Shown: piece by piece, positions 17,093 through 25,396 of the stretch
How the letters are laid out: the number at the start of each line of letters is the position of its first letter
Numbering within the stretch: the stretch's first letter is position 1
Assembly: GCF_014196455.1 (NCBI RefSeq)
Contig: NZ_JACIDS010000001.1
Location: 62,001 to 126,000 of the forward strand
DNA from: Kaistia hirudinis
Lineage (GTDB): Bacteria > Pseudomonadota > Alphaproteobacteria > Rhizobiales > Kaistiaceae
Direction of reading: 5' to 3'
Length of the DNA stretch: 64,000 bases
Made by a program: the position numbers and the translations under genes
The notes under the pieces: generated by a model
What the model was told of the DNA's origin: nothing
Databases searched by the model: none
What the model saw: only the letters and a program-made list of their open reading frames with translations

Positions 17093-17479
17093 ATGTTCTT
17101 TGCCTTCATCGTGTTCGTCGGCGCCGGCCTTGGCGGCGTCCTGCGCTACGCGACCAACCTTGCCGCCATCCGCCTGCTCGGCGAGGCGTTCCCGTTCGGC
17201 ACCTTCCTGATCAACGTCGCCGGCTCCTTCGTCATGGGGCTGATCGCCGCGGCTGCGGTGGCGCGAATCGGCTTTTTCGGCCAGCCGGAATGGCGGCTCT
17301 TCCTCACCACCGGCGTTCTCGGCGGCTTCACGACCTTCTCCGCCTTCTCGCTCGATGCCGCCTATCTCTGGGACCGGGATGAATTCGGCCTCGCGATTCT
17401 CTATGTGGGGGGCTCGGTCGCGGTTTCCCTGGCAGCGGTGTCTGCGGGACTTTGGCTCGTCAGGAGCCTCCCCGGGTGA
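17093..17479 (+). CDS. crcB: fluoride ion channel FluC/CrcB
   Basis: A 128-residue four-helix membrane protein that dimerises into a fluoride-selective channel lowering cytoplasmic F-. The start is the ATG at 17093 with GGAG 8 bases upstream; the frame is open further upstream, but that part is the riboswitch leader. Family motifs present are GAGLGGVLRYATN near residue 10-22, FPFGTFLINVAGSF near 34-47 (with the conserved Asn) and GVLGGFTTFSAFS near 77-89, containing the Na+ site and Phe box. The preceding fluoride riboswitch fixes its role. Confidence 0.94.
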   Translation: MFFAFIVFVGAGLGGVLRYATNLAAIRLLGEAFPFGTFLINVAGSFVMGLIAAAAVARIGFFGQPEWRLFLTTGVLGGFTTFSAFSLDAAYLWDRDEFGLAILYVGGSVAVSLAAVSAGLWLVRSLPG

Positions 17480-17512
17480 TATGACGCGCGATCCAAGGCA
17501 GGACGGAGCAGG

Positions 17513-18508
17513 ATGGCGAGCGTCGTCACCAAGACAGTGACCCCGGACGAGACGGATATGCGGCTGGACCGGTGGTTCAAGCAGCATTATCCGGGGCTTT
17601 CTTTCGGTCATCTTCAGAAGCTGCTCCGTTCGGGTCAGGTGCGGGTCGATGGCGGCCGAGCCAAGACGTCCGACCGCGTCTCGGCGGGGCAGGTGGTTCG
17701 CATTCCGCCGCTCGGCGTCGACGAGGCCGGCGGCTCGCCGCATGTCGCCCGTCCGGCCGGCGCGCGCGGCGGCACGGCCGACACGCTGATGGCCATGTGC
17801 CTCTACGAGGACGACCACGTCTTCGTGTTCAACAAACCCTGGGGTCTCGCCGTTCAGGGCGGCTCGGGCCTGACGACCCATGTCGACGGCATGCTCGAGG
17901 CGCTCCGGGACACCAAGGGCCAGAAGCCGCGCCTCGTGCATCGTCTCGATCGCGAGACCAGCGGCGTGCTCGTCGTGGCGCGCACGCGCCTCGCGGCCTC
18001 CAAGCTCGCCGCCAGCTTCCGCGCCCGCACGACCAAGAAGGTCTACTGGGCGCTGGTGAAGGGCGTGCCGCGTCCCTCGCAGGGCCGGGTTTCGACCTGG
18101 CTCGCGCGCGAGGAAAGCACCGAGAAGATGAAGATCGCCCGCCATGGCGACGACGATGCGAGCCATGCGGTCTCGCTGTATTCGGTCGTCGACAATGCCG
18201 GCCCCAATCTCGCCTGGCTGACCATGCGGCCGGTGACCGGGCGCACGCATCAGCTGCGCGCGCATGCGGCCCATATCGGCCATCCGATCATCGGCGATTC
18301 CAAGTATTTCGAGGCGGACACCAACTGGGAATTCCCCGGCGGCATCCAGAACAAGCTGCATCTCCACGCCCGGCGGATCGTGATCCCGCATCCAGCCGGC
18401 GGCACGCTGGACGTGAGCGCGCCGCTGCCGCCGCACATGCTCCAGAGCTGGAACCTGCTCGGCTTCGACACCGACCTCGGCGATACGAACGAGCCCGACG
18501 ACGAATGA
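17513..18508 (+). CDS. rluC: RluA-family 23S rRNA pseudouridine synthase (RluC-like)
   Basis: 331 residues. An S4 RNA-binding domain (about 10-70, RLDRWFKQHYPGLSFGHLQKLL) is followed by the RluA catalytic domain with the motif HRLDRETSGVLVVAR near residues 143-157, which holds the catalytic Asp, and TGRTHQLRAHAAHIGHPIIGD near 242-262. RluC modifies U955, U2504 and U2580 in E. coli 23S rRNA; substrate here is inferred from the S4 domain and length. It overlaps the ATP12 gene by 4 bases, an order common in alphaproteobacteria. Confidence 0.88.
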   Translation: MASVVTKTVTPDETDMRLDRWFKQHYPGLSFGHLQKLLRSGQVRVDGGRAKTSDRVSAGQVVRIPPLGVDEAGGSPHVARPAGARGGTADTLMAMCLYEDDHVFVFNKPWGLAVQGGSGLTTHVDGMLEALRDTKGQKPRLVHRLDRETSGVLVVARTRLAASKLAASFRARTTKKVYWALVKGVPRPSQGRVSTWLAREESTEKMKIARHGDDDASHAVSLYSVVDNAGPNLAWLTMRPVTGRTHQLRAHAAHIGHPIIGDSKYFEADTNWEFPGGIQNKLHLHARRIVIPHPAGGTLDVSAPLPPHMLQSWNLLGFDTDLGDTNEPDDE

Positions 18509-19269
18509 ACGGCGTTTTCGACGATCCGGCGGGCGAGGAGCCGCGCGATCCGATGCGGTCGGCTGCGCAGCCGCGCCCCTTGCCGAAGCGATTCTACAAG
18601 ACCGCCGACTATGCGGCGGAGGGCGATGGCTTCGTCGTGCGGCTCGACGGCAAGACGGTGCGCACGCCGGCCAAACTGCTGCTGCGCGTCGACCGCGAGG
18701 CGGTTGCCGCGGCGCTTGCGGCCGAGTGGGCGGCGCAGGGCACGCTGATCGATCCCGCGACCATGCCGCTGACGCGTCTCGTCAATTCCGCCATCGACGG
18801 CGTTGCCCGCGATCCGGGGCCGGTGCGGGACGAGATCCTGCGCTATGCCGAAAGCGATCTGCTCTGCTATCGCGCGCCGGGTCCGGCGCGGCTCGTCGAG
18901 CAGCAGGACGCGCTATGGACGCCGCTGGTCGAATGGATGCATGAGCGCTTCGGCGCGCGCTTCCTGCTCGCCGAGGGCATCGTGCATGTGCCGCAGTTCC
19001 CGGAGACGATCGCGGCCGTCGATGCGGCGCTCGGCGATCCCGATCCGCTGGCGCTCGCCGCGCTCTCGACGGTCAACACGCTGACCGGATCCGCGATCCT
19101 GACGCTGGCGCTCCTGCACGGACGGTTGAACGCCGAAGAGGTCTGGCGCGCGGCCCATGTCGACGAGGATTTCGAGCTCGAGCTCTGGGGCGACGACAAG
19201 GAAGCGGCAGCGCGCCGCGAGGCGCGCTGGCAGGAGATGCAGGCGGCCGCGCTGGTGCTGGCCGCCTGA
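18505..19269 (+). CDS. ATP12-family F1 ATPase assembly chaperone
   Basis: A 254-residue member of the ATP12 family. In mitochondria Atp12 binds the F1 alpha subunit during assembly of ATP synthase; the bacterial protein is assumed to do the same. Seen: KRFYKTADYAAEGDGFVVRLDGKTVRTPAK at about residues 31-60 (shown here in part), the MPLTRLVNSAIDGV stretch near 90-103 and the acidic C-terminal DEDFELELWGDDKEA region. The ATG lies in the rluC stop (ATGA). The frame stays open upstream to 17572 but overlaps rluC and is not used. Confidence 0.9.
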   Translation: MNGVFDDPAGEEPRDPMRSAAQPRPLPKRFYKTADYAAEGDGFVVRLDGKTVRTPAKLLLRVDREAVAAALAAEWAAQGTLIDPATMPLTRLVNSAIDGVARDPGPVRDEILRYAESDLLCYRAPGPARLVEQQDALWTPLVEWMHERFGARFLLAEGIVHVPQFPETIAAVDAALGDPDPLALAALSTVNTLTGSAILTLALLHGRLNAEEVWRAAHVDEDFELELWGDDKEAAARREARWQEMQAAALVLAA

Positions 19270-19275
19270 GGGGCC

Positions 19276-19803
19276 TTACTGCGCGGGGACGGTGGCCTGC
19301 TTGGCCAGCGTGCCATAGGCGACGATCGGCTTGCCGTCGTGCTGGCCGACCCAGCCCCAGATGAAGCCATCGCCGGACTTGATCAGCGTGACATTGCCGT
19401 CGAGACAACCCTTGCCGGTCGCCGCATCGACGCCGCCCTGCGTGATCGTCTCGGCGAAGAAGCTGGTGTCGCCCTTCGTCCCGACCTTGGCGAGCTTGCC
19501 GGCGCAGGACTGGTCGGGATAGCTCGTCTCGATCGTCTTGCCGGAGAAGGTGATGCTCATCGGGAAGGCCTTGGCATGCCCGACCTGGACGAAGGTTCCG
19601 GTCCAGACGCCGTCCTGCGGCCCGGGTTTGGCGGCCTTCTTGGCCTTCTTGGCGGGCTTCGCCGGCGGCGCCGCTTCGTCGCTGGTGGCTGCCGGAGCGG
19701 CGGCATCCGGAGCGGGCGCTGCATCTTCCGCGAACGCGACCGACCCGTATCCGATGAGGGCGGACGCGAGAAGGGCGCCGCCGAGCAGGCGTGAGAACTT
19801 CAT
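19276..19803 (-). CDS. small exported protein, function unknown
   Basis: 175 residues with a signal peptide (about 1-25, ending SVAFAED), then a low-complexity Ala/Pro/Lys linker (about 26-62, many KKAKKAAKP units) and a compact C-terminal domain (about 63-175) with a 'DGVWTGTFVQVG' start, two Cys likely to be disulfide bonded and 'GDGFIWGWVGQHDGKPIVAYGTL' near the end. The Lys-rich linker suggests contact with peptidoglycan or the acidic outer-membrane face. No family recognised. It converges with the ATP12 gene (6 bases apart). Confidence 0.7.
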   Translation of the reverse strand: MKFSRLLGGALLASALIGYGSVAFAEDAAPAPDAAAPAATSDEAAPPAKPAKKAKKAAKPGPQDGVWTGTFVQVGHAKAFPMSITFSGKTIETSYPDQSCAGKLAKVGTKGDTSFFAETITQGGVDAATGKGCLDGNVTLIKSGDGFIWGWVGQHDGKPIVAYGTLAKQATVPAQ

Positions 19804-19974
19804 GACCGATGGTCTCCCGTTGCGCCGCCCCCCGGCGCGCGCCCGACTTTGTTAGCACGCCAGTTGTGGCGTTCTCAGGGCACGTTGCGCGCGCGTCCGC
19901 CACGCTTCACGCTTCAACGCGCCGGGCGGGCCTGCTAAGTCTCAAGCCAGCGAAATTGCACCGGAGGCGACGTC

Positions 19975-21507
19975 GTGAAGGACATCCTGGCGGAGCTCGA
20001 AGAGCGGCGGGCCGAGGCGCGCCTCGGCGGCGGCGAGAAGCGCATCGCCGCCCAGCACGCGAAGTCGAAGCTCACCGCGCGCGAGCGGCTCGAAGTGCTG
20101 CTCGACGAGGGCTCCTTCGAGGAGTTCGACATGTTCGTCGAGCACCGGGCGACCGATTTCGGCATGGAGAAGACCAAGATCGCCGGCGACGGCGTCGTGA
20201 CGGGCTGGGGCACGATCAACGGCCGCACGGTCTTCGTCTTCGCCAAGGATTTCACGGTGTTCGGCGGCTCGCTCTCCGAGGCGCATGCCGGGAAGATCAC
20301 CAAGATCCAGGATATGGCGCTGAAGAACCGCGCGCCGATCATCGGCCTGTTCGATGCCGGCGGCGCCCGCATCCAGGAGGGCGTCGCGGCGCTCGGCGGC
20401 TATGGCGAGGTGTTTCAGCGCAATGTGCTCGCCTCCGGCGTGATCCCGCAGATCTCCGTGATCATGGGCCCCTGCGCCGGCGGCGACGTCTATTCCCCTG
20501 CCATGACCGACTTCATCTTCATGGTCCGCCATTCCAGCTACATGTTCGTCACCGGCCCCGACGTCGTGAAGACCGTCACCAACGAGACCGTGACGGCCGA
20601 GGAACTCGGCGGGGCGAGCGTGCACACGACGCGCTCGTCGATCGCCGACGGCGCCTATGACAATGACGTCGAGACGCTGACCGAGATGCGCCGGCTGATC
20701 GATCTCCTGCCGATGAACAATCGCGCCGAGATCCCCGAGCTCGAGACGAGCGATCCGGCCGAGCGGCTGGAGATGTCGCTGGACACGCTCGTTCCCGACA
20801 ATCCGAACAAGCCCTACGACATCAAGGAACTGATCACCAAGACGGTCGACGAGGGCGATTTCTTCGAGATCCAGGCGGCCTTCGCGCGCAACATCATCAC
20901 CGGCTTCGGCCGGATCGAGGGGCGCACCGTCGGCATCGTCGCCAACCAGCCCATGGTGCTGGCCGGCGTGCTCGATAGCGACGCCTCGCGCAAGGCCGCC
21001 CGCTTCGTGCGCTTCTGCGACGCCTTCGGCATCCCGATCGTCACCTTTGTCGATGTGCCGGGCTTCCTCCCCGGCACGGCGCAGGAATATGGCGGCCTGA
21101 TCAAGCACGGCGCCAAGCTGCTCTTTGCCTATGGCGAGGCGACGGTGCCGAAGATCACCGTAATCACGCGCAAGGCCTATGGCGGCGCCTATGACGTCAT
21201 GGCGTCGAAGCATCTGCGCGGCGACGTGAACTATGCCTGGCCCTCGGCGCAGATCGCCGTGATGGGCGCCAAGGGCGCGGTCGAGATCATCTTCCGCGCC
21301 TCGAACGGCGACAAGGAAGAACTCGCCGCCCGCACAAAGGAATATGAAGACCGTTTCCTCTCGCCCTTCGTCGCCGCCGAGCGCGGCTATATCGACGAGG
21401 TGATCATGCCCCACTCGACCCGCAAGCGCGTCGCGCGAGCGCTCCGCCTGCTCCGCAACAAGGAGCTGGATAACCCCTGGAAAAAGCACGACAATATTCC
21501 GCTGTGA
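19975..21507 (+). CDS. pccB: propionyl-CoA carboxylase beta (carboxyltransferase) subunit
   Basis: Transfers CO2 from carboxybiotin to propionyl-CoA (or acetyl-CoA) to give methylmalonyl-CoA. 510 residues, normal length; the start is GTG at 19975 with CCGGAGGCG 8 bases upstream. The carboxyltransferase N- and C-lobes are intact: [19 protein letters not shown] near 24-42, the [12 protein letters not shown] oxyanion loop near 123-134, and [17 protein letters not shown] with [12 protein letters not shown] in the second lobe. The cognate biotin subunit gene pccA lies about 10 kb downstream, not adjacent. Confidence 0.95.
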   Translation: MKDILAELEERRAEARLGGGEKRIAAQHAKSKLTARERLEVLLDEGSFEEFDMFVEHRATDFGMEKTKIAGDGVVTGWGTINGRTVFVFAKDFTVFGGSLSEAHAGKITKIQDMALKNRAPIIGLFDAGGARIQEGVAALGGYGEVFQRNVLASGVIPQISVIMGPCAGGDVYSPAMTDFIFMVRHSSYMFVTGPDVVKTVTNETVTAEELGGASVHTTRSSIADGAYDNDVETLTEMRRLIDLLPMNNRAEIPELETSDPAERLEMSLDTLVPDNPNKPYDIKELITKTVDEGDFFEIQAAFARNIITGFGRIEGRTVGIVANQPMVLAGVLDSDASRKAARFVRFCDAFGIPIVTFVDVPGFLPGTAQEYGGLIKHGAKLLFAYGEATVPKITVITRKAYGGAYDVMASKHLRGDVNYAWPSAQIAVMGAKGAVEIIFRASNGDKEELAARTKEYEDRFLSPFVAAERGYIDEVIMPHSTRKRVARALRLLRNKELDNPWKKHDNIPL

Positions 21508-21543
21508 GGGGGAGTGAGCGAGTGGTCGCGGCTTCCTTTCTTT

Positions 21544-21699
21544 CACCTCCCCCTAAGGGGGAGGTCGACGGCCGAAGGCCGGCGGGAGAGGGTTTAGGGA
21601 AGCCTCAGAACAAGGCGCTGACCCGCCTTTTCCGCTTCGGATGGTTCCCTAAACCCTCTCCCGGCGCTTCGCGCCGACCTCTCCCTCAGGGAGAGGTGA
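21544..21699. repeat. long composite inverted repeat (REP-like)
   Basis: Outer arms CACCTCCCCCTAAGGGGGAGG and CCTCTCCCTCAGGGAGAGGTG are each nearly self-complementary; inner arms GGGAGAGGGTTTAGGGAA (21584-21601) and TTCCCTAAACCCTCTCCC (21645-21662) are perfect complements. The whole 156 bp lies between pccB and the GST gene and could fold into a cruciform. This is the style of non-coding palindromic repeats found in many copies in Rhizobiales genomes; I see no second copy in this window. Confidence 0.75.
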
Positions 21700-21737
21700 A
21701 GGGGCAGAAGTCTGATCGTTCGCACCGGTAGCGCCAG

Positions 21738-22406
21738 CTACGCGCCGGCCGGCGGGGTTCCTCTCGCGACCGCCAACTGGGCCGCGAAGGCGCGCTGATA
21801 GGCGGGGCGGGCTTCGCCGCGGGCGACATAGGCGGCAAGGCTTGGAAACTCGTCCAGCAGTCCGGACCGCCGGAGCCGCAGCAGCACCGAGACCATCAGA
21901 AGATCGCCGGCGCTGAACACACCGTCGAGCCAGTCGGCCTCGCCGAGCCGGGCCGCGAGTTCGCGCAGACGGTCACGGACGCGATCCTTGACGATCGGCA
22001 GGCGTTCCTTGTTCCAGGGCTTGTCGTTCTCGAGGAGCCTCGCATTGACGAGTTCCAGGATCGGCGGCTCGACTGTGCTCAGCGCCGCGAACATCCAGGC
22101 GATCGCGCGCGCCCGCGCATTGGCATCGTCCGGCAGCAGCCCGGCATGGCGCTCGGCGAGGTGAAGCACGATCGCGCCCGACTCGAACAGGACGAGATCG
22201 CCGTCCTCATAGGTCGGAATCTGTCCGAAGGGGTGCAGCGCGCGATGCGCCGGCTGCTTCATCGCGGCGAAGGAAACCAGCCGAACCGCATAGGGCTGCC
22301 CGACTTCCTCGAGCGCCCAGCGAACCCGCGTATCCCGCGCCAGCCCCTGACCGCCGTCGGGCGAGCGTTCGAAGGCGGTGATCGTGGGGATCGGTGTAGA
22401 GGACAT
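21738..22406 (-). CDS. glutathione S-transferase family protein
   Basis: 222 residues with a thioredoxin-like N-terminal domain (about 1-85, including FGQIPTYEDGDLVLFESGAI near 60-79, the cis-Pro and Glu-Ser glutathione gamma-glutamyl site) and an all-helical C-terminal domain (about 95-215). Likely conjugates or reduces electrophiles with glutathione; substrate unknown. The start ATG at 22406 has GAGG nine bases upstream. The N-terminal catalytic Ser/Cys/Tyr is not certain from the sequence. It stands alone between two repeats. Confidence 0.88.
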   Translation of the reverse strand: MSSTPIPTITAFERSPDGGQGLARDTRVRWALEEVGQPYAVRLVSFAAMKQPAHRALHPFGQIPTYEDGDLVLFESGAIVLHLAERHAGLLPDDANARARAIAWMFAALSTVEPPILELVNARLLENDKPWNKERLPIVKDRVRDRLRELAARLGEADWLDGVFSAGDLLMVSVLLRLRRSGLLDEFPSLAAYVARGEARPAYQRAFAAQLAVARGTPPAGA

Positions 22407-22560
22407 GGGATGCCTCGGTTCGGATGATGACCCTCAAACGGGTCTACCGCCCATCTGGCCGGAAGCCTAACGCTACTGCGAGGACAACGGAACAGGCGCG
22501 GAATCGATCCGCCTCAAGGGGATTGCCGCGATGATGGATCGCTGCTTGTCCCGCTCTGCT

Positions 22561-22959
22561 TCACGGTAACAGGATGACGGGAACATGTAGGCGCCGCGCC
22601 AGCCCTGCGAGCTTCAGGTCGGCGGTGACGACGCTCGTGCTCAGCCGCTGGGCGAGGGCGACATAGACGCAATCATATACCGGGTGTCGTTGGTCGCAGG
22701 CAATACGAAGCGCCTCCGTGAGCAGACTGTTCGATGCAGGAACGATCTCGATCGTTGCCAGCGCTGCCGCAAGAAGCTCGATCGCGGAGGCCGTATTCAT
22801 TTCGCCGGCGCGAACATAGCGCCAGAGTGCGTTGGCGACTTCGACCGCGATGATGTCCGGCGCCACCGCATCGTGCGCTTCGATCGCGGCGACGGCCGCC
22901 CCGCTGGCACTGCTCTGGACCGCCGCGCGCATCAGCGCGCTCGCATCAAAGACGGCCAT
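22561..22959 (-). CDS. PIN-domain toxin (VapC/FitB type)
   Basis: 132 residues of the PIN ribonuclease fold. The start used is ATG 22959, giving MAVFDASALMRAAV with the first acidic residue (Asp5). Further likely metal ligands are Glu in VEVANALWRY near 44-48, Asp in HPVYDCVYVALA near 95-99 and Asp in VVTADLKLA near 115. VapC-type toxins cleave tRNA or rRNA. Its start overlaps the end of the ribbon-helix-helix antitoxin gene by 14 bases, the standard antitoxin-first order. Chromosomal, with no mobile element beside it. Confidence 0.85.
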   Translation of the reverse strand: MAVFDASALMRAAVQSSASGAAVAAIEAHDAVAPDIIAVEVANALWRYVRAGEMNTASAIELLAAALATIEIVPASNSLLTEALRIACDQRHPVYDCVYVALAQRLSTSVVTADLKLAGLARRLHVPVILLP

Positions 22960-23188
22960 GGTCCGTATCGCGGTCCTCGCGGATGATCGCCACCGGATCG
23001 AGAGTGATCGGCCCGACGCGCTTGCGGATTGCATCGAGCCTCGCCAGAGCCTCCGCTTTCCCGTCGGCGGCGTAGCCCTCGATCAGGTCACGCATGGCCT
23101 GCTCGGCCGACTTGCCCTCGGCCTTGGCCTTCGCCTTGAAGCGTTCCGCGATGTCGTCGTCGATGTTGCGCACCAGCATCTGGGCCAT
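22946..23188 (-). CDS. FitA-like ribbon-helix-helix antitoxin
   Basis: 80 residues. The N-terminal 45 residues form an Arc/FitA ribbon-helix-helix: MAQMLVRNIDDDIAERFKAK followed by AEGKSAEQAMRDLIEGY; the C-terminal part is charged and would wrap around the toxin active site. It should neutralise the PIN toxin and repress its own operon. Start ATG 23188 with GGAG seven bases upstream. A TATCAC-x-ATGATA-like palindrome (TATCACAATGATA, 23217-23229) lies about 30 bases upstream and may be the operator. Confidence 0.85.
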   Translation of the reverse strand: MAQMLVRNIDDDIAERFKAKAKAEGKSAEQAMRDLIEGYAADGKAEALARLDAIRKRVGPITLDPVAIIREDRDTDHGRL

Positions 23189-23332
23189 GGCTTGCTCCGT
23201 GTCGTCCGTCCCATGCTATCACAATGATAGCATGGTGATGTCGTGTGAGCATCACAAGGCGGGAGGTTGGGACTTCGGACGGGGGAACCCGTTCTCCAAA
23301 GCTGGCTGCCAATGGCCGGGCAACCCTCCAGA

Positions 23333-23437
23333 TGTCATTGCCGCGCTTGACCCGGCAATCCGGTCTTTCTCTTCGTGTCATCGCTGGCCCGCGCACAACC
23401 CGAAGTCTGGATTGCCGGGTCAAGCCCGGCAATGACA
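23333..23437. repeat. intergenic palindromic repeat, copy 1
   Basis: Arms TGTCATTGCCGCGCTTGACC... and ...GGTCAAGCCCGGCAATGACA are inverted copies of each other, about 30 bases each and 43 bases apart. The element fills much of the 307-bp gap between the antitoxin gene and an alpha/beta hydrolase gene; the rest of the gap holds nothing else I can name. Related copies are at 50763-50857 and 56736-56822. Confidence 0.8.
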
Positions 23438-23495
23438 GGTTGAGAGGTTAAGGCGCGGGCGAGACCCATGTTCGGCCGTCTGAGGCGTCCGGCCC

Positions 23496-24386
23496 CTACG
23501 GCCCATCAATGAACGCCACCAGATCCTTGTTATACGTCGCCGGGTCCTGCCAGTGCGCGAAGTGGCTCAAGTTTGGCAGGATGAGGAGCTTGGCGTTCGG
23601 GATCAGCTTGGCGAGTTCTTCCGTGTGCTCCGGCTTGATGCCTTCGTCATACTGGCCATCGGCGATGACGGTCGGCGTCGTGATCTTGGCGAGCTGTTCG
23701 GCCTTATAGTCCGGCTGGCTGTACCAGAGCGCGACCAGCGCGTTGACGAAGGCCTCGTAGTCCTTCGGCGTCGGCGAGATCTTCTCGTAATCCTTGCCGG
23801 CCTTCTCGATATAGGCGCCGAAGACGGGGTCCTTGTCGACATTCGGCTTGACGCCGGAGACGTTGTAATTGGCACCGAAGGCCCAGAGCTTGGAGAGCCG
23901 CTCGGGGTGGTTGATCGCGATGTCGAGGCCGGTGATGCCGCCGTCGCTCCAGCCGACCAGCGCCACCTTGTCGATCTTCAGATGGTCGAGCACGGCGAGC
24001 GCATCGGACGCGAAGAGGTCATAGCTGAACGGCTTGTCGCCCTTGGTCGAGCGGCCATGACCGCGCGTATCGATGACGATCACCTCGTGCTTGTCGGTGA
24101 GCGCGGGAACCTGGTTGCCCCAATAATCGGAATTGCCGAGCCCGCCATGCAGCAGCAGCACCGGCGAGCCCTTGCCTTCGCCAAAAGTCGCGTACCAGAT
24201 CTTGGCGCCGTCGACGTCGAGCGTGCCGGTCTGGTCCGGCTTCGGCAGCGGCTTCGGATCGGGCAGGGTCTTCCAGATCTCCTCGCCAAAGGCCGGCGCA
24301 CCAGCGGTCGCGACGTTCGCGACAATGCCGATGGCCAGCGCCGCAAGGGCGGTACGCCAGCTTCTGGTCAGATCATGCATGCTCAT
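23496..24386 (-). CDS. secreted alpha/beta hydrolase
   Basis: 296 residues with an N-terminal signal peptide or anchor (about 1-34, ...GAPAFGEE). The hydrolase fold is intact: oxyanion LLLHGGLGNSDYWG near 77-90, nucleophile elbow GWSDGG near 143-148 (Ser), a late Asp in IADGQYDEG and His in LSHFAHWQD. The mature protein would work in the periplasm. It is clearly paralogous to the hydrolase at 27293-28234 (shared HGGLG, RGHGRST/RGQGRST, GWSDGG, GANYNV). Substrate unknown; esterase or haloperoxidase-like. Confidence 0.83.
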   Translation of the reverse strand: MSMHDLTRSWRTALAALAIGIVANVATAGAPAFGEEIWKTLPDPKPLPKPDQTGTLDVDGAKIWYATFGEGKGSPVLLLHGGLGNSDYWGNQVPALTDKHEVIVIDTRGHGRSTKGDKPFSYDLFASDALAVLDHLKIDKVALVGWSDGGITGLDIAINHPERLSKLWAFGANYNVSGVKPNVDKDPVFGAYIEKAGKDYEKISPTPKDYEAFVNALVALWYSQPDYKAEQLAKITTPTVIADGQYDEGIKPEHTEELAKLIPNAKLLILPNLSHFAHWQDPATYNKDLVAFIDGP

Positions 24387-24533
24387 GCTGTCACCTCATC
24401 CCCATCGGTCCGGTCGAGCCGGCCCCGGAGATGAGCCTACGACGGCCACGGCGGCGTGCAAGGCGATCCGTTCCAACGCGACGCCCCGGCGGAGACCAAT
24501 GTTCTCCGCGGGGTGCGGCGGGCGAGGCGCTGT

Positions 24534-25034
24534 TCAGCCGGCCGTGTCGCCGGCCCAGCGGCGCACATCCTGCCGCTCGGTGGCGGGCAGGCGGTCCAGC
24601 AGCGTTGCGATCGCTGTGCCGCCGATCGTGAGGTCCGGCGCGATCTCGGCGAGCGGCACCAGCACGAAGGCGCGCTCCGCCATGCGCGGATGCGGTACGA
24701 TCAGGCCCGGCTCGTCGATCGTCGCTGCGCCGTAGAGCAGAAGGTCGATGTCGAGCGTGCGCGGGCCCCAGCGCACCAGCCGTTGGCGGCCATGGCGCTT
24801 CTCGATGGCGAGGCAGAGGTCGAGCAGGGCGCGGGCCGAAAGCGTCGTCTCGATGGCGACGCAGGCATTGAGATAGGGCCCCTGCGGCACGGGACCCCAA
24901 GGCGGCGTCTCATAGAGCGGGGAGACGCGCGTCACACGCACCCCGGCGGCGGCGCGAAGATCGTCGATCGCCGTGGCGAGTGTCGCGGCGCGGTCGCCGA
25001 GATTGCCGCCGAGTCCGAGAAAGGCCTCGTTCAC
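24534..25034 (-). CDS. folK: 2-amino-4-hydroxy-6-hydroxymethyldihydropteridine diphosphokinase
   Basis: HPPK transfers pyrophosphate from ATP to 6-hydroxymethyl-dihydropterin in folate synthesis. 166 residues, normal length. The start is GTG at 25034, inside the folB stop (GTGA), giving VNEAFLGLGGNLGDR, the canonical N-terminus. The family signature RWGPRTLDIDLLLYG at about residues 87-101 has the two Mg-binding Asp, and PHPRMAERAFVLVPLAEIAPD follows. Last gene of folP-folB-folK. Confidence 0.95.
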   Translation of the reverse strand: MNEAFLGLGGNLGDRAATLATAIDDLRAAAGVRVTRVSPLYETPPWGPVPQGPYLNACVAIETTLSARALLDLCLAIEKRHGRQRLVRWGPRTLDIDLLLYGAATIDEPGLIVPHPRMAERAFVLVPLAEIAPDLTIGGTAIATLLDRLPATERQDVRRWAGDTAG

Positions 25035-25396
25035 GTGCGGCCCCGCTCGATTTCCACCGCGACGAGGCCGCTGGCGAGCGGGATCGGCGCACCCGGCTTC
25101 GCGACGCGGACGGTGATCCGCTGGACGAGCGGGAAACCGTCGAGGACATCGCTCGCGATGGCTTCGGCGAGCGCCTCGATTAGCTTGAAGCGGCGCTGTG
25201 TCACGATCGCCTCGGTCGTCGCGACCACTTCGCCATAATGAACTGAATCTTCCATCGCGTCGCTCGCGCCAGCCCGCGACAGGTCGAGTTCGAGCACGAG
25301 CGAGACCACGAAGCGCTGGCCGAGCGCTTCCTCCTCGGCGAAGAGGCCGTGACGGGCGAAGAAGTGCAGGTCGCTGATCAGGATGCGGTCGGTCAT
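25031..25396 (-). CDS. folB: dihydroneopterin aldolase
   Basis: Cleaves dihydroneopterin to 6-hydroxymethyl-dihydropterin and glycolaldehyde. 121 residues; the family pattern is clear: FARHGLFAEEEALGQRFVV near 13-31 with the pterin-binding Glu, DSVHYGEV near 50-57 and LIEALAEAIASD near 72-83. Overlaps folP by 4 bases at its start and folK by 4 bases at its end, so the three are translated as a coupled unit. Confidence 0.94.
   Translation of the reverse strand: MTDRILISDLHFFARHGLFAEEEALGQRFVVSLVLELDLSRAGASDAMEDSVHYGEVVATTEAIVTQRRFKLIEALAEAIASDVLDGFPLVQRITVRVAKPGAPIPLASGLVAVEIERGRT

Noticed and set aside
17572-18504. Extension of the ATP12 gene upstream across the pseudouridine synthase gene
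   Set aside because: The family start is near 18505, and the upstream residues in that frame are low complexity.
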